A stretch of DNA of 64,000 nucleotides from Paguma larvata (GCA_030068075.1 CM057826.1:96399804-96463803), one strand, 5' to 3'; numbered from the stretch's first letter, positions 22,361 through 34,736 are shown. Numbers and translations are program-made. The notes: generated by a model not told the origin, from the sequence alone.

Positions 22361-23282
22361 ACAAAAACAAAGAAAAGACAAATTTTGAGAGACTGGGCTA
22401 AGGAAACCAAGCAAGAATCACCATTTGCTATTTTAAAGAAACATCCTTATATCTTAAATATAAGGATGAAGACAAATTGAAAGTAAAAAAAACTAAGAGA
22501 AGATACCACAATCATCGACGAAAGGATGTCGATGTGGCCACATTTATATTGGCATGTCCAACTGCAGGTGCCTAAAATAGCCAAAACTTGAAGAAGAACC
22601 AAGTTAGAAGAGTAAAATGGCCGGATACCAAGACTTACCGTATAAAGCTACAGCAGTTAATACAGGCAGTGACAAAACAAATAAACCAATGAAATAGAAT
22701 ATAGTCTAGAGACAGGTCAGCACCCATATGCCAACTACTATATACAAATTTACCACTGCGATTCAGGGGGAAAACAATGTTTTTTCAACACAGCTGTTTA
22801 ATCTCTAAAAACTTTGTATGCTGCCTGGTAGTCATGGGAACTGTATTCACATGGAGCTTTGTAACTAGAGAATATAAACTGTTATTCTTTTTTCTCAAAA
22901 ATGACTGTCTTAGAACTCCCTCTTTTTCTCTTCTTTTGTGCATAAAAGGTAAGTAAATAGAAGACTAGTTGATTCATCTTAAACTAAAGTGTTCCAGTTT
23001 ACTCCAAAAATTGATTGATTTGTCATTTCAATTCTAGCTTTTGGCATGTTAATTTTTTCAGAGCATATATATTCTATTTTGCGTGGTTAGATTCACCAAT
23101 ACCTTTGTACTTCCAAGACAATGACTCAAATCGCCTCCCTTTAGAAGAGCAAAGAAGTCAGGGTGCTTTCTTTCCTAGCTTCCCCTCCTTTCTTCCCCCA
23201 CCCTCCCTGGCAGCTAGAATACAAGCATGTGATGGAAATTTAACCAATCAGATGCTCTCCGATGTGTCATAACAATAACTGG

Positions 23283-23296
23283 CCACCAGGTGGCAG
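23283..23296 (+). promoter_or_regulatory. CTCF-like core motif
   Basis: CCACCAGGTGGCAG fits the CTCF core CCASYAGRKGGCRS at every position. Binding is not shown by sequence alone. The overlapping CACCAGGTG also resembles an E-box. Confidence 0.5.
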
Positions 23297-23559
23297 TCAG
23301 GATGTAGTACAAATGTGACATTGAGCCCCTCCAGAAAGGCTCCGGAAACTGTCAACCTCAAAAACACCTTAGATTTGATGAAATAAATGATTACTTGTTT
23401 GAAGCAATATATAACTCCAACAAGAGTTTATTTTAAATGGGGGTCAGATAATAATACCAAGAACTAGGTTATATTTTAATTCTAGCTTTAGAATTCTCCA
23501 GCTGAGAAGCCTTGAGACAAAAGGCAGCATCCTCAACCCCGTAAATGAAGAAGGCTCTC

Positions 23560-23790
23560 TCTCTCTTTCCCTTTCTCTTTTTCTCCCTTTGACCTGGCTG
23601 TATGACCCCAGGTGTGCCATGTACCCTCCAGGACTTGTGAGTAATAAACCTTGTTGTTTTCACTGTTCCCTGGTGGTTGTAGTTGAGGTGTAATTTGCAG
23701 GCATAATAGGAGCCCCAGGGTAGGTGCAGCTGCAGCACTGGTGGGGGAAATATCCATAGGGGCTGCCACACACAGAAAGGGCACCGGCAT
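23560..23790 (+). mobile_element. LTR-like fragment
   Basis: A CT-rich stretch is followed by GTGAGTAATAAACCTTGTTG, a layout like the end of R in endogenous retroviral or MaLR LTRs. No internal region is seen. Family and limits are uncertain. Confidence 0.4.
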
Positions 23791-24904
23791 TCCTAGTTGA
23801 TAGGATCACCATCGGTCGGCTAAGACTCACAGGAAACAACTATGTTATAACAGCTCGTACCATTACTTTATGTGTGTGAACTTTTATAGTTTGTCGCATA
23901 CATAGAAATCTCACAACACGCACTTTATTTCCTTCTTCTCCATTCCAGCCTTCTGTCCATCTGTCCTCACTGCATATTTTATAAGTACACAAATCAGTAT
24001 GATTCAAATATCCCTAAAAAGACAGCTAATCTTTAAAGAGGTTAGTAAGACATTGATCTATTGCATGAAAAGGGGGGAAAAAAAGTTTGTTTCAAAACGA
24101 CCAACATGTCAACATGGTTTGAAAGAATCCAATTAGCAATACAGATATAAAGATGCTACACTTGTGATAGGCTTGATTAACAAAACAACGAAGCCTATTA
24201 GAAAAATCTGAGTAAAACATTCCGGTGTTGAAAACTTCTCTTTGATGAGTTGGAAATGCAAAGAAATATAATCCTGAACCGTTTCCCAATTTAGAAAGAT
24301 TTTGTTTATCCTTCTTTGCTAGAGTTGGAGCCAACAATTCTGATGGTTTGCATTAGCTCTTAATATTTCTAGTCATTGGGGTATTCAAATCACTGGTGCA
24401 TTTTTGGCAACAAGCTGTCTCACCACAGACAGCAGGAACAAAGGAACGAAGCTTCTCCACACATAAGTCACAAGGCTTCTCTCTCACTTTGACCACTGGC
24501 CTTTAGTCAGCAACAGGCAAAGGGAAGTAGTAAACCCAGGACACCCACACGCCAAGGAGATCTGTGCACTACTCTTCAGTCCTCCTCTGTTTTCAGGGTT
24601 TCCAACCTGTTCATCTGTCCACTGAGTTTTCCAAGCTTAGAGCCTTTCTATCAAGCATCTCAGTCACATTAAAGAAAACAAAACCACACTCTTGAAGCCG
24701 AGGCTACGTAACAGTGACAGAGAGAGGCAAAGTTAGTGTGGATAAGCAGCTCAAGCAGTTTTTAAGTCTTGTCAGAGACAAAAAGAATGTTTCCATATGG
24801 AGAAGTATTTTAGACTTGAAACAAAGTTCATGCATTCATTTTCATTCACCGTATAATTCCATCCACTTTACAAACTGCTGTATATAAGACTTACGCCATA
24901 GTGA

Positions 24905-25095
24905 AAATAAGGAGAGTTTCAGAATCAGATGAACCTGGATTCAACTCCTGACTTTGACAGTGCTTTTCCTGAGCCAAGTTTTCTCACCTGTAAAAATTAA
25001 AATACTAATACTGTCTCTGAGGGTTTTTCTAAGGATTTGAGATAATAACGTATGTACAATTACTAGCACATGATAATTACTGAATAAAGGAGAGC
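24905..25095 (+). mobile_element. MIR-like fragment
   Basis: CAGATGAACCTGGATTCAAC, TTTTCTCACCTGTAAAAATT and GGATTTGAGATAATAACG follow the MIR order. Confidence 0.75.
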
Positions 25096-25213
25096 TATAA
25101 TTATCCCTATTATATTATTATTAACATTACCTCTATCAAGCAACACAAGCCCCCAGTTCATCCTCCATATTTTCATAAGGATGGTTCTTCCTCTCAGCCA
25201 GTTTCTTTAGCCT

Positions 25214-25665
25214 GACAGAGAGAAATTCACATTCCTACTAGCTTTTTACTACCTCATCTCAACCATGGGAGATCTCACCCCTGGACAAACCTTAGTCAAG
25301 CTCCTCTGAGCCCTCTTCTTGTTTTGACCTTGACTTTGGCTTTGGCCTACTGGCTTTGACCTTGGCCTGCTGAGTCCTGTCTTGGCACCAGTCTCCTAAG
25401 CCAGTTTATTAAGAATCCCTTGCCCTCGATAGCTGGTCATGTTGGCCTGCATTAGCAAGGATCCCCCTACCTTAACAGCTAATCAAGTTCCTCTTAGTAA
25501 TTTTCCATCCATAGACCCTCCCCCACTCTGCTCACTGGCTATACATCCCCAGTTGTCTTCGCTATAGTTGGAGTTGAGTTCACTCTCTCTCCCTGCTGAA
25601 ACATTCTCAAAAGAAGTCTTCCTTACCATTTTAACAAGCGTCAGAATAATTTTTCTTTTATGCCC
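25214..25665 (+). mobile_element. solitary LTR-like element
   Basis: A tandem TTGACCTTGGC / CTTTGGC block, CCCTCCCCCACTCTGCTCAC, then GAAGTCTTCCTTACCATTTT look like an old ERV long terminal repeat. No gag/pol sequence adjoins it. A SINE sits just after its end. Confidence 0.5.
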
Positions 25666-25685
25666 TTTATCTCTGCATGTCTATT

Positions 25686-25901
25686 GCTTTTTTTTTAATG
25701 TTTGTTTTTGAGAGAGAGAGAGGCAGAGCATGAGTCAGAGAGGGGCAGAGAGAGAGAGAGAGGGAGACACAGAATCTGAAACAGGCTCCAGGCTCTGAAC
25801 TGCCAGCACAGAGCCTGATGCAGAACTCGAACTCAGGAATGGCGAGATCATGACCTGAGCTGAAGTTGGACGCTTAACTGACTGAGCCACCCAGGCACCC
25901 C
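25686..25901 (-). mobile_element. felid tRNA-Lys SINE with 15-bp duplication
   Basis: CTCTGCATGTCTATT occurs at 25671-25685 and 25902-25916 around a minus-strand copy. Confidence 0.95.
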
Positions 25902-25956
25902 CTCTGCATGTCTATTTCTGACTGAATGGTGTCATTGCCCATAAAGACAGAAAATG

Positions 25957-26080
25957 GGGGGGGGTGTTTTGCTGAGTCAGTCAGAAGAGCATGAGACTCT
26001 TGGTCTCAGGGTCATGAGTTCGAGTCCCACACTGGGTGCCGAGATTACTTGAATATATAAAACCTTAAAAAAGAGAGAGA
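25957..26080 (+). mobile_element. older short carnivore tRNA-Lys SINE
   Basis: GAGCATGAGACTCTTGGTCT, GAGTTCGAGTCCCACACTGG, then GAGATTACTTG and an A-rich end. Confidence 0.75.
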
Positions 26081-26759
26081 GAGAAAATGGAACTCGGTGT
26101 CCCATTAAGTTAGGACGTGTCACCAGGGCAACCCAGTTGATCCCCCTGAAGCCCAGCCACCACTAATCTACATGTCACACTGGGCAAACACCTGTCTTCT
26201 GAAAGAGAAGCACAGGGCTGGCCCCACTGAAAGCCTTGAAGAAAGCGCAGCTGGCTCCCTCTAGACCAGACCCCCCTCCACAGGCCCCCCCACCATCACC
26301 TGGAAGAGCTCACTGCTGCTCCTCAAGGTAGTCTCTGTCCCTCCTGGAAGCCTGCCCTTGCCCTCTCTCAATTGCCTCCTCTGATTTAGCTCACCCATTC
26401 TGTTTTCTTAGTCCCTCAGACCTTGCTGACTCACTCTCAGCTCCAATAGCAATCCTGCTAAGGGCAAGAGCTGACCCTGAGGGCGGGCCCTTCCTCTCAG
26501 AGCCACACTTGTAGTGTACTGGGGGCTTGTGCTGACAGAATTTTGGAGTTGGCAGAGGCCCCGGGGTTCAGCTGGTTGGGCGTTTTCCTGCTGATAACAA
26601 TGCGCCCGGGTCCTTGTGAAACTCAGATTGCCACGCCTCTCCCCTGGGTATTCCAGATCTGGGCTGGAGCCCAGGAATTTGGGTTTTCAAGAAGCCCTCC
26701 AAGGGATTCTTCTATTTAGAGAAGATTGGGAGATGTTGGGATTCTACTGTAATCCTGAC

Positions 26760-27130
26760 CATTTTATAGAACAGGAAACGGAGTCCTGTAAGAGGGGCCG
26801 GGACTCGCACAAGGTCCGGACTCCCCGCTTAGCAGGTCTGAGTCTAGGTTGGAGTTCCCGGCCGGTGCTGCCACTGTGCCGACTGCGCCATTAGTCACAG
26901 GCACCTGCTCGAGGAAGCAGCAGGGACACAGGAAGTCTCGGGCGCCGTGTTGGTCAGCGGCTGAGATGTCCACTGAACCAGTAATCACCTTCTCGTAGTG
27001 CCTTGGGTCACGCCGGCAGTCGAGTCTCCCGCCCACGTTAGGGACGGGAGGTTAGCAGGCCGAGGGGAGCAGGACTGCGGCTTCCCTGTGCAGGAAGGCC
27101 AGCTGTAGTCTCCAGTGACCCGGAACTAGA
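26760..27130. promoter_or_regulatory. small intergenic CpG-rich block of unknown role
   Basis: CpG-rich sequence (GGGCCGGGACTCGC, GTCTCGGGCGCCGTG, TCACGCCGGCAGTCGAG) in an otherwise CpG-poor interval. Its first part overlaps a MIR-like piece (about 26760-26900). No gene start can be read from it. Confidence 0.35.
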
Positions 27131-28469
27131 GTCACGTTATCCAGCGAGGCCCCAGCTTCATCTTGTGTAAAATAAGGTAATTGGACTAGAGTAGGATCTC
27201 AGATCTTTTCCCAAGAAAGAGAGGCCCCTGATGGGCCCAGGAGCTAAGAGTGGAGTTAGGGGGAGAGAAGAGTCCGGGCCTGACCGAGCGGAGGAAGAAA
27301 GGAAGGAAAGGGATCTGTAAGCGGCTCTCAGAGGTGAGCCATCCTGGAGTGGGAAGGGAATGCAGCAGGGAGCTAGGACAGCTCCCTCGGGGTAGGTTCC
27401 TCCCACCCAGGTACGAAGGAACCTCTGCACACTTGGAAAATTACTGCAGGCCCCAGCCCTCACCAGGGTACTACCATTTTAATGTTTATTAAACCATTAT
27501 TTCAATATGTACAACCATGAAACAATGTATAAACTCTATGGTTATAGATTACTATATAATTGAAGACAAAAATAGAAATCAATGACCAGAAAGGTAAAAT
27601 TCATTTTGCAACCCTAATTTAACGTGATAGGTAAGTGGATGGTAGCGCCCTGAGTAATACAATTGCCAGTTTGGAGATAATGGTAGAAAAATGTTAGGTC
27701 AGTTTTCGGTCCTCTAGGTAGTCAGTCTCTTTCTGTAGGATGAGTCTGAAAATACAACTCCTGAGAACGCCTGTTTGCATACAAAACAGGAGTGTCGATA
27801 CATCCCTTTGTTTGTAGTTCAGGAGAGATAAACCTTTCACTTAACCAACACTCTGTAAGTCAGCAAAGCAGATGTCGCTTCAAAAGTCTAACGTTCTCTC
27901 TTCCTTTGAAGATACTAGTCTGTATTCGGTAGGCAACTAAACCAATTATTGTTGTATTCTGGGATAGAATCATTCTTCAGGTCATACTTACTACTAAAAT
28001 GATTTTTAATTCAATATTTAAAGTTGATATTTTCAAAGAATGAGTCCATGGTGCGAATCCACTGGAAACATGGACATGGGTGTTATGGGCCAAGTTACTT
28101 TTCATGCCTGTATTCCGGGTGTCCTCAGAGGACTCAGTTCTCCTACCTCATTTCTATATTCGGTCTGCTGCAAAAAGTCTCAGTGACAGAGCACACCACG
28201 AAGTCCGTTGAATTTCACTTGGTATAAACTCAAAGATAGATACAAATTCCAGAATAAAAATAAGGATTCAGGTGATGTACATTCCATTCCTCAGTTGTGG
28301 TCCATCCAGATGATTCGGAATATGCTTACAATGACTGTTACAGATTACCAACACAATGAAAACAAAAATTTAGATTCTCATGGAAGACATATTTGCAGGT
28401 TCTTGGCAAACTGTCCAAGAACTCTGAGGAAGGTGAGGTAAGCAAAAGTTAACCTGTATTTAGTTTTAG

Positions 28470-28645
28470 GAGACTTGGGCTTAAGTCCCACTCTGTCACT
28501 AACTAGCTTTTGGTGGTTGGACAGGTGTTCACATCTCTGGGCATCTATTTCCTCAACTATAAAATGGTCCTACAAATCCCATTTATCTCACAGAGTCACT
28601 ATGAAAGTTGATGAGACAGCATATTGGAAGGTGCTTAAACGATGC
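28470..28645 (+). mobile_element. MIR-like fragment
   Basis: GGGCTTAAGTCCCACTCTGT, TTTCCTCAACTATAAAATGG and CTCACAGAGTCACTATGA follow the MIRb pattern. Confidence 0.75.
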
Positions 28646-29119
28646 TCTTGCTGCTTACAAATGGAAAACACAATCGTAGTGGCAGGGGCAAGTGGCTGCA
28701 GATTTACCACCAGACACTTTAAAATGTCATAGCCAGTCATTGCTGAGTAGCATGGGACAGACATGAGTATCTCCTGGGCCTTCTGGGCCTTCCCGTCAGT
28801 GTCACTCCTGAGCAACTTAACGTGGTGACCATCAGGTTGGTGGCCTGAAAAGATCCTGAGAGGAATTAGTGCCTGTTCGCTGCTCTCTGCTGCCCTCTCC
28901 AGTATGGAAGTTGGTTTTGCATCAGATGGAGTCGGCCTCACGTGAGGAAATGTGCAGGCTGACGGGTCCCAGGCACCCTAGCTCAACATTCCAGCGCCCC
29001 CTCTCCCCACCCATCCGGCCTCCTCAGAACCCCACTGCCCGAGTGGGGTTTAAGTGACTGCAGACCCTCAGGCCTCCAGGCCTTACGAAAGCCCCTCTGT
29101 TCTTCTCTGTCTGCACAAT

Positions 29120-29480
29120 TCCTTCTCCCTCCCTCTCGGTTGTGTGGCTTAGTTAAGATGATGCATTTTAGGGCCCAGAAACCGCATAAAGTTTCCTCAT
29201 GTCTGCTGACCTGAGGAAATTGGAATGATTTCCAATTACACAGCCGCCACGGAGGTAATGAAGGCACGCTCTGTTGTTCTAATTCCATCGTAATGGCGCT
29301 GATCTAAGGCGATGTCTAATTCTATTTTAATGATTAGTTTTGGGGTTAGTTTTTGAATACCTTTCAGGACCGTCACGCTAAATAAGCAATGAGTTTTTAA
29401 AAGTAGCTTCCTTTCTTGTTTGCCACTCACAGCCTCATTATCATTTAGAGTAGAGAAGTGATTTCCAAATGAACCACACA
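29120..29480. promoter_or_regulatory. candidate conserved non-coding element
   Basis: Unique AT-rich sequence that keeps many CpGs (CAGCCGCCACGGAGGTAATG, TCGTAATGGCGC, ACCGTCACGC) and has repeated TAAT/ATTA homeodomain cores. It contains the small inverted repeat ATTGGAA TGAT TTCCAAT. Enhancer function is only inferred. Confidence 0.3.
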
Positions 29481-29764
29481 GGGTATCCAAGAGAATCCAG
29501 GGGGGCCAGGGAGAAAAAATATTAGAACTTTCATTTTTACACAGTATATTTAATTTCATCCTTCTTAAATTTTAATTTTGGGCAATGCTTTACAATATAT
29601 GTAATAGTGGACTGGCACAGGTACAGATTTAGAAATAAATATTTGCACATCGTGGGGGAATGATCATCTTGTTTCGTTTATTTATTTTGTTACCAAAGGC
29701 ATATACAATCATAAAAGTTTGGAGCCCTCTATTCTAGAAGAGTATTTGTCATTCTTTTCATCCT

Positions 29765-29905
29765 AGCCGTGCTTTACAATCACTAAGGGAGCTTTTCAAA
29801 AATTTTTACTATGCCCCAACCCCATCCTGGACTCAATAAGCCAGTCTTCAGGAGGAAGGCAGGGGATCTGTGAGTTTTTAAAAAGTACCTCCTCATGATT
29901 CTGAA
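29765..29905. mobile_element. MER5-like DNA-transposon remnant
   Basis: ACAATCACTAAGGGAGCTTT and ATGCCCCAACCCCATCCTGG follow the MER5A plan. Confidence 0.6.
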
Positions 29906-29934
29906 AACTCTCCTGCTAAAAATTACATTGTTCT

Positions 29935-30055
29935 CCAGACTGTAAGCTCACCAAGGACAGACTTTGTTATTCACTGTTGTTCCTACAGAGCCTAGTACAC
30001 TGCCTGACATAGATGTTCCATAAACATTTGCTGAAGGAATGGATGATAAGCAAAT
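29935..30055 (+). mobile_element. L2 3' end
   Basis: GTAAGCTCACCAAGGACAGA, CAGAGCCTAGTACACTGCCT and AAACATTTGCTGAAGGAATG are the standard L2 terminal order. Confidence 0.75.
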
Positions 30056-30109
30056 GAACCACAATCCAGAGAAGGCCACAGATAACTCCTCCAGCCTTTG
30101 TTTTCATCC

Positions 30110-30395
30110 TTAATATTTTTATATAATAGTTTTATGCCTTCAAGGACCCATCGTATGTAAAACTGAGTAGTTTTTAAGTCACTTTAGAAAATACGTGTTT
30201 AATATTTAAAGTGATTGAAGTCTTTTAGCATTGTTTAGCATTTAGTATTTTCTATTGTAAATTATAGTGTGTAAAAAAGTCTTCCTACGTACAGCTTTGT
30301 TCTATATATCCTGTAATATGCACAGGGGAGAATGCTTGAAGTGGGATTTCTAAATCAAAGAGTAAGGACATTTTAAAGGTTGTAGGTACTTGTGA
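30110..30395 (-). mobile_element. old L1 3' fragment
   Basis: Diverged antisense L1M-like text (AGTGGGATTTCTAAATCAAA, GACATTTTAAAGGTTGTAG). Confidence 0.45.
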
Positions 30396-30772
30396 AGGAC
30401 AAATTAACATTGATCTTAGAAAGTGGAGACTCTGGCTTGAGGAGGAAGAGTTGACAGGGGTTGTGGGATCCAGCAGAGAGAATCTTCTGGAGCTTTGTGG
30501 ACCAGGAAGTCTGACTGAGTTCTAGGGTCTGTTTCTACCACTTATTGTCTGTGACATTGAGACTCTCTAAGCTTAAGCTTGTCTTCACCAATAATGTGAC
30601 TGTTCACGGGTATGTGACAGGGCTGTTGATTCTGATAACACTACTAGGTGTTGGGGAGAAAAGAATTAATATTTGTACTTGATTTACTTCCAAAGGGACA
30701 GAAGCCTTAGAGCCTAGGACTCGCTCGCATGAAAAGATGCCATCCCATCTCTCTCCTATTAAAATGTCCTTC

Positions 30773-30998
30773 GGGGCGCCTGGGTGGCTCAGCCGGTTAA
30801 GTGTCCAACTTTCGCTCTGATCATGATCTTCCAGTTCAGTTTGTGAATTCAAGGCCTGCGCTGGGCTCTGTGCTGACAGCTCAGAGCCTGGAGCCTGCTT
30901 CAGATTCTGTGTCTCCCTCGCTCTCTGCCCCTCCCCCACCCGTGCTCTGTGTGTGTGTCTCTCTCTCTCAAAAACAAATAAATATTAAAAAAACTATT
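30773..30998 (+). mobile_element. felid tRNA-Lys SINE
   Basis: GGGGCGCCTGGGTGGCTCAG head through CTCTCAAAAACAAATAAAT tail. Confidence 0.95.
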
Positions 30999-31424
30999 AA
31001 ATAAACTAAAATAAAATGTACTATTTGCCCACACGGGGGCTTGAATGCTAATTTCCCTCAGTGGGGACCCAGAAATGTCACAACTGCAGCCGTGGGACCC
31101 TGAAGAAGGTTCAGAGATATCTAGGAACCCTGACCAATGGGCTGCCTCAGAAACACCAAGGCTCTCCCTGTCTGGGGAAGGTAAGGCTGGTGAAGTCTGA
31201 CAACAATGATCAAGGGCAGTCTGAGCACTCTGGTTTTTTCTTTGCAGTGTGTCAATGAGACCAGTCAGGCAAGTTCCCACAGTGCCAGGCCACTCTGAAG
31301 GGAAGCACCTTGTGTCTCCTGCCCTTCTGTTGCAGGAGTTCTGGAGTTCACCAAACCACCAAACGCCGGGCTTTGGAATTTCTGGTTGGAACCCAAGACC
31401 CAAGTCTGCGTCTCATCTTTGGCA

Positions 31425-31610
31425 TAAGGCCACGGTTCTCCAACTTTGGTGTGGCTGAGGATGACCTGACATGCTCAGTCATCTGCAGACTCCCTGCCCC
31501 ATTCACTAGACATTCTGATTCTGTAGGTCTGGGGTGGGGGCAGGAATCTACATTTCCTTCATTGATCCTGAGGTAGATAGTTTGAAAACCAGGTTTTGTG
31601 GAACACTGGC
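31425..31610. mobile_element. MER5-like DNA-transposon remnant
   Basis: GGTTCTCCAACTTTGG, ACATTCTGATTCTGTAGGTC, TGGGGTGGGGGCAGGAATC and a matching TTGAAAACCAGG end. Confidence 0.65.
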
Positions 31611-31714
31611 ATAGTAGAAATAGCCCTGGGTAGGGAAAGAAGGCGCAGGTTTGAGGTGAGATCACCATATTTATATCAGAAGCCATTTCATCTCACTGGT
31701 CCTGTTTCTTCATT

Positions 31715-31745
31715 TTATTTATTATTTATTTATTTATTTATATTT
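31715..31745. repeat. (TTTA)n simple repeat
   Basis: A run of TTTA units sits in a T-rich stretch just before a truncated SINE. Confidence 0.8.
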
Positions 31746-31804
31746 TTTTATTATAGTAGTTTAGTTTATAGCTCAGTTTTTTGTTAAATTAGTTTATTTA
31801 GTTA

Positions 31805-31925
31805 TATTATTTTTAAAATTTTTAATGTTAATTTTTGAGAGAGAGAGACAGACAGACAGAGCATGAGCAGGGAAGGGGCAGAGAGAAGAGGGAGACACAG
31901 CATCCAAAGCAAGCTCCAGGCTCTG
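31805..31925 (-). mobile_element. truncated felid tRNA-Lys SINE
   Basis: Only the tail, the GA-rich middle and the CAAGCTCCAGGCTCTG block remain; the tRNA head is lost. Confidence 0.85.
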
Positions 31926-31952
31926 TCTGTCATCATAAGGCTGGTTACAGAG

Positions 31953-32066
31953 AGAGGCCTGGCTAGCTTAGTTGGTAGAACACATGACTCTTGATCTCGG
32001 GGGTTGAATATTCAAGCCCCATGTTGGGTGTAGAGCTCACTTAAATGTAAAATTAAAAAAAAAAAT
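31953..32066 (+). mobile_element. older short carnivore tRNA-Lys SINE
   Basis: GTTGGTAGAACACATGACTC, then CCCCATGTTGGGTGTAGAGC and an A-rich tail. Confidence 0.8.
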
Positions 32067-32624
32067 AAGGCTGTTTACTGAGAAAATCAAATTAGAAACG
32101 GTAGACACAGAAAATACCACTCTCACTCAAAGCATGGATTTAAAGTCCTGTAATTTTGGCTTCTGCTTTTCACACTAAGATAACCATGGACAATACAGAG
32201 CTAGTCAACAATGCCCTCAACATGCACCTCTGCCCTGAGATGAAGACTTGTTCTTTGTGCTTGTGTGTTTTGCTGTGATAGGGCAAGGCTGGCTGGCCTC
32301 CCACTGGGCAGCCTCTCTGGATTTTCTGCATGACATTCCTTGTACTCAGAGTTATGGCCGCTGTGACTGGTCTTGGGATCACTTTTAGGATACTCGTAAA
32401 ACCTGCAAGTATGTGTGTCCCCTTCGTGGCAGGCCAATAATCATACTCAGCAATGTCAATATGTTAACTCAACAGACAAGAATGTATTTATACCCCATAT
32501 ATTTCCAAAATGGCTGAGTCTCCTGATACGGGTGATTTGGGGTGAGTCTACCTATAACGGGCAGTTGGCACATGGTGTGTGCCAACCATTCCCCAGAACA
32601 TTAAATATATCTCACTCTTTTCAA

Positions 32625-32745
32625 CGGTCTTGAGAGCTGGTGGTTATCACCATTCTGAACAGAGACTAATGGAGCCTTGCCCAAGATCAGAGAGCTTGTA
32701 AAACAATCAGACAAGGTTCTAATCCAGATCTATCCAACTCTGAAG
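32625..32745. mobile_element. MIR-like fragment
   Basis: GGTTATCACCATTCTGAACA, CTTGCCCAAGATCAGAGAGC and a TTCTAATCCAGATCTATCC block. Confidence 0.6.
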
Positions 32746-33975
32746 TGTACACAGAACATGGATTCTACCTTCAGGGAGATTCTGTTGGAATAGGGTGACT
32801 AGGGAAATGGTGAACAATACAGAAGAGTGTATAACTTAGTATTAAGTTGGGTGGGGTGGGGTGTTAAACATTGTCAGTGACTTGAGGGAAGTAAGCTACA
32901 ATCAGAATGCCAAGCACCTCGTGGACTAATGGATGCAAACTGTAAATTATCTGCCCCTTAATTATCAACACAGTTCCAACTACAAAACACTCAAGCGGCA
33001 AAATGCACTTTCACAAACCCCTCAACTCTACACCTAAATCTAAAGTATTTCCAGCCTATTTACCACGTCATACACCAAACCAGAATTTTCTGGAGATACA
33101 TTATTTTAGGCATAGTTATATTTGGGATACAAGAGTTGTCTTTCTGCTATTTACATCTTAACTTCAACATTTTATAGTTTAAAAATTTTTTTTAAATACC
33201 ATCACATTATTCCTACAAACTGCCACTCCTTTTTTGAGTGAGTAGATTCATTGTATTTAAACAATGATACCAATTAAAAAGAAAAACAATAATACCAGTT
33301 TAACTCAACGTCCCTTGAAGTTGTAGCAAACTTTCTTTGTTCCCATTTCTAGCAAAGAAAATAATGGAAGGCGCTACATAGAACCAATTCATGGCAAAGC
33401 TCAAACCAGAGCCCAGGCGTGGTGACTCCCTCTCAGTCCCTCCATACCTTCTCAGGCAGGAGTAAGTCCACACTTGTGTGCCCACATGCCAGTAGTATTG
33501 CAAGAAGGGCAAGCTAAGTAAGCCTAAAGGGTTTTCTGGAGGATGGAGGAGGAAAAAGATAGAAAAGGAGGAGAAGAAATAATGGGGAAAGGACCCATGG
33601 AAGAAGCAAACGGGGAAGGAGACAGGAGGTTATTATTGCATTATTAAAGCTTGATGTTCATGGGCATGGATGCATACGTCAACATCCAGCACGTGTCTTA
33701 TAAATCTTCCAGCTTTGCCACATGGACAATGGACAACAGCCTCACAGCAACTTGACTTCTTTTATGAGGACCTCACTACCTGCTGGCCATCCTCCCTGCT
33801 TTGGAGCAAGCTGGCCCGTGGTCATGGTGAAGATGAAAATGCTACCTACTGCGCTGAGCTGGCCAAATAATCAAAATTAAACAACAGTTACCGGCAACTA
33901 ATAACTAAAATGCAGAACTATATTTAAAACATCACCACGCAAGAATGTTTTCTATTAGAAATAATGCCTCCGTGA

Positions 33976-34196
33976 GGGGCGCCTGGGTGGCTCAGTCGGC
34001 TAAGCTTCTGACTTCGGCTCTGGTTGTGATCTTGCAGCTCGTGAGTTCAAGCCTGGCATAGGGCTCTGTGCTGACAGCTCAGAGCCTGGAACCTTCTTTG
34101 GACTCTGGGTCTGCCTCTCTCTCTGCCCCTCCCCTGCTTGTGCTGTCTCTCTCTCAAAAATAAATAAACATTAAAAATTTTTTAAAAAAAGAAATA
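33976..34196 (+). mobile_element. felid tRNA-Lys SINE
   Basis: GGGGCGCCTGGGTGGCTCAG head and an AAATAAATAAACATT tail, with an imperfect AGAAATAATGCCTC duplication on both sides. Confidence 0.95.
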
Positions 34197-34519
34197 AATG
34201 CCTCTATCTAATATATCAAATGCCCAGCAGTCTCCCACAAAACTTGATATTCAAGTGTCCCAAGCAGAAGACTTGGATGTACATGGACAAGGGGTGTGAC
34301 ACAAGAAACAACCATGGTGATTGTTCAGACGAATCCTGTAAAACTGAAAATATGTGTAATTGATGTAGTTTTTTTTATGGTGATATACACATCCAATTTG
34401 ATATTATTTATGTGATGAAGATGACTGATAATGTTTTGTATTTAGCCAAAACACTGTTTTAGGAGGAAAAAAATGCCTCAGTTTGCCTATTTCCATGAGT
34501 GTGGAAATTCCCACTCTTT

Positions 34520-34736
34520 TTTTTTTTTTTAACGTTTATTTATTTTTGAGAGACATAGAGATAGAGCATGAGCAGGGGAAGGGCAGAGAGAGAGGGAGAC
34601 ACAGAATCCGAAGCAGGCTCCAGGCTCTGATGAGCCATCAGCACAGAGCCCGATGTGGGGCTCGAACTCACAGACCGTGAGATCGTGACCTGAGCCGAAG
34701 TCGGCCGCTTAACCGACTGAGCCACCCAGGCGCCCC
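34520..34736 (-). mobile_element. felid tRNA-Lys SINE
   Basis: Minus-strand copy ending CCCAGGCGCCCC, flanked by TCCCACTCTTT on both sides. Confidence 0.95.

Larger units (their letters stand above)
21830..22800 (+). mobile_element. old L1/HAL1 sequence split by two SINEs
   Basis: ATGGTAAACTTAAATTCAAC and TAACCATTCCAATTAAAA, then after the SINEs a degenerate ORF2-like run (CAAGACTTACCGTATAAAGC, AGTGACAAAACAAATAAACC) match L1 sense order. Confidence 0.65.

Noticed and set aside
28588..28941. 117-codon minus-strand open frame
   Set aside because: Part of it is antisense to a MIR-like element and no domain or motif is visible; chance is the best account.
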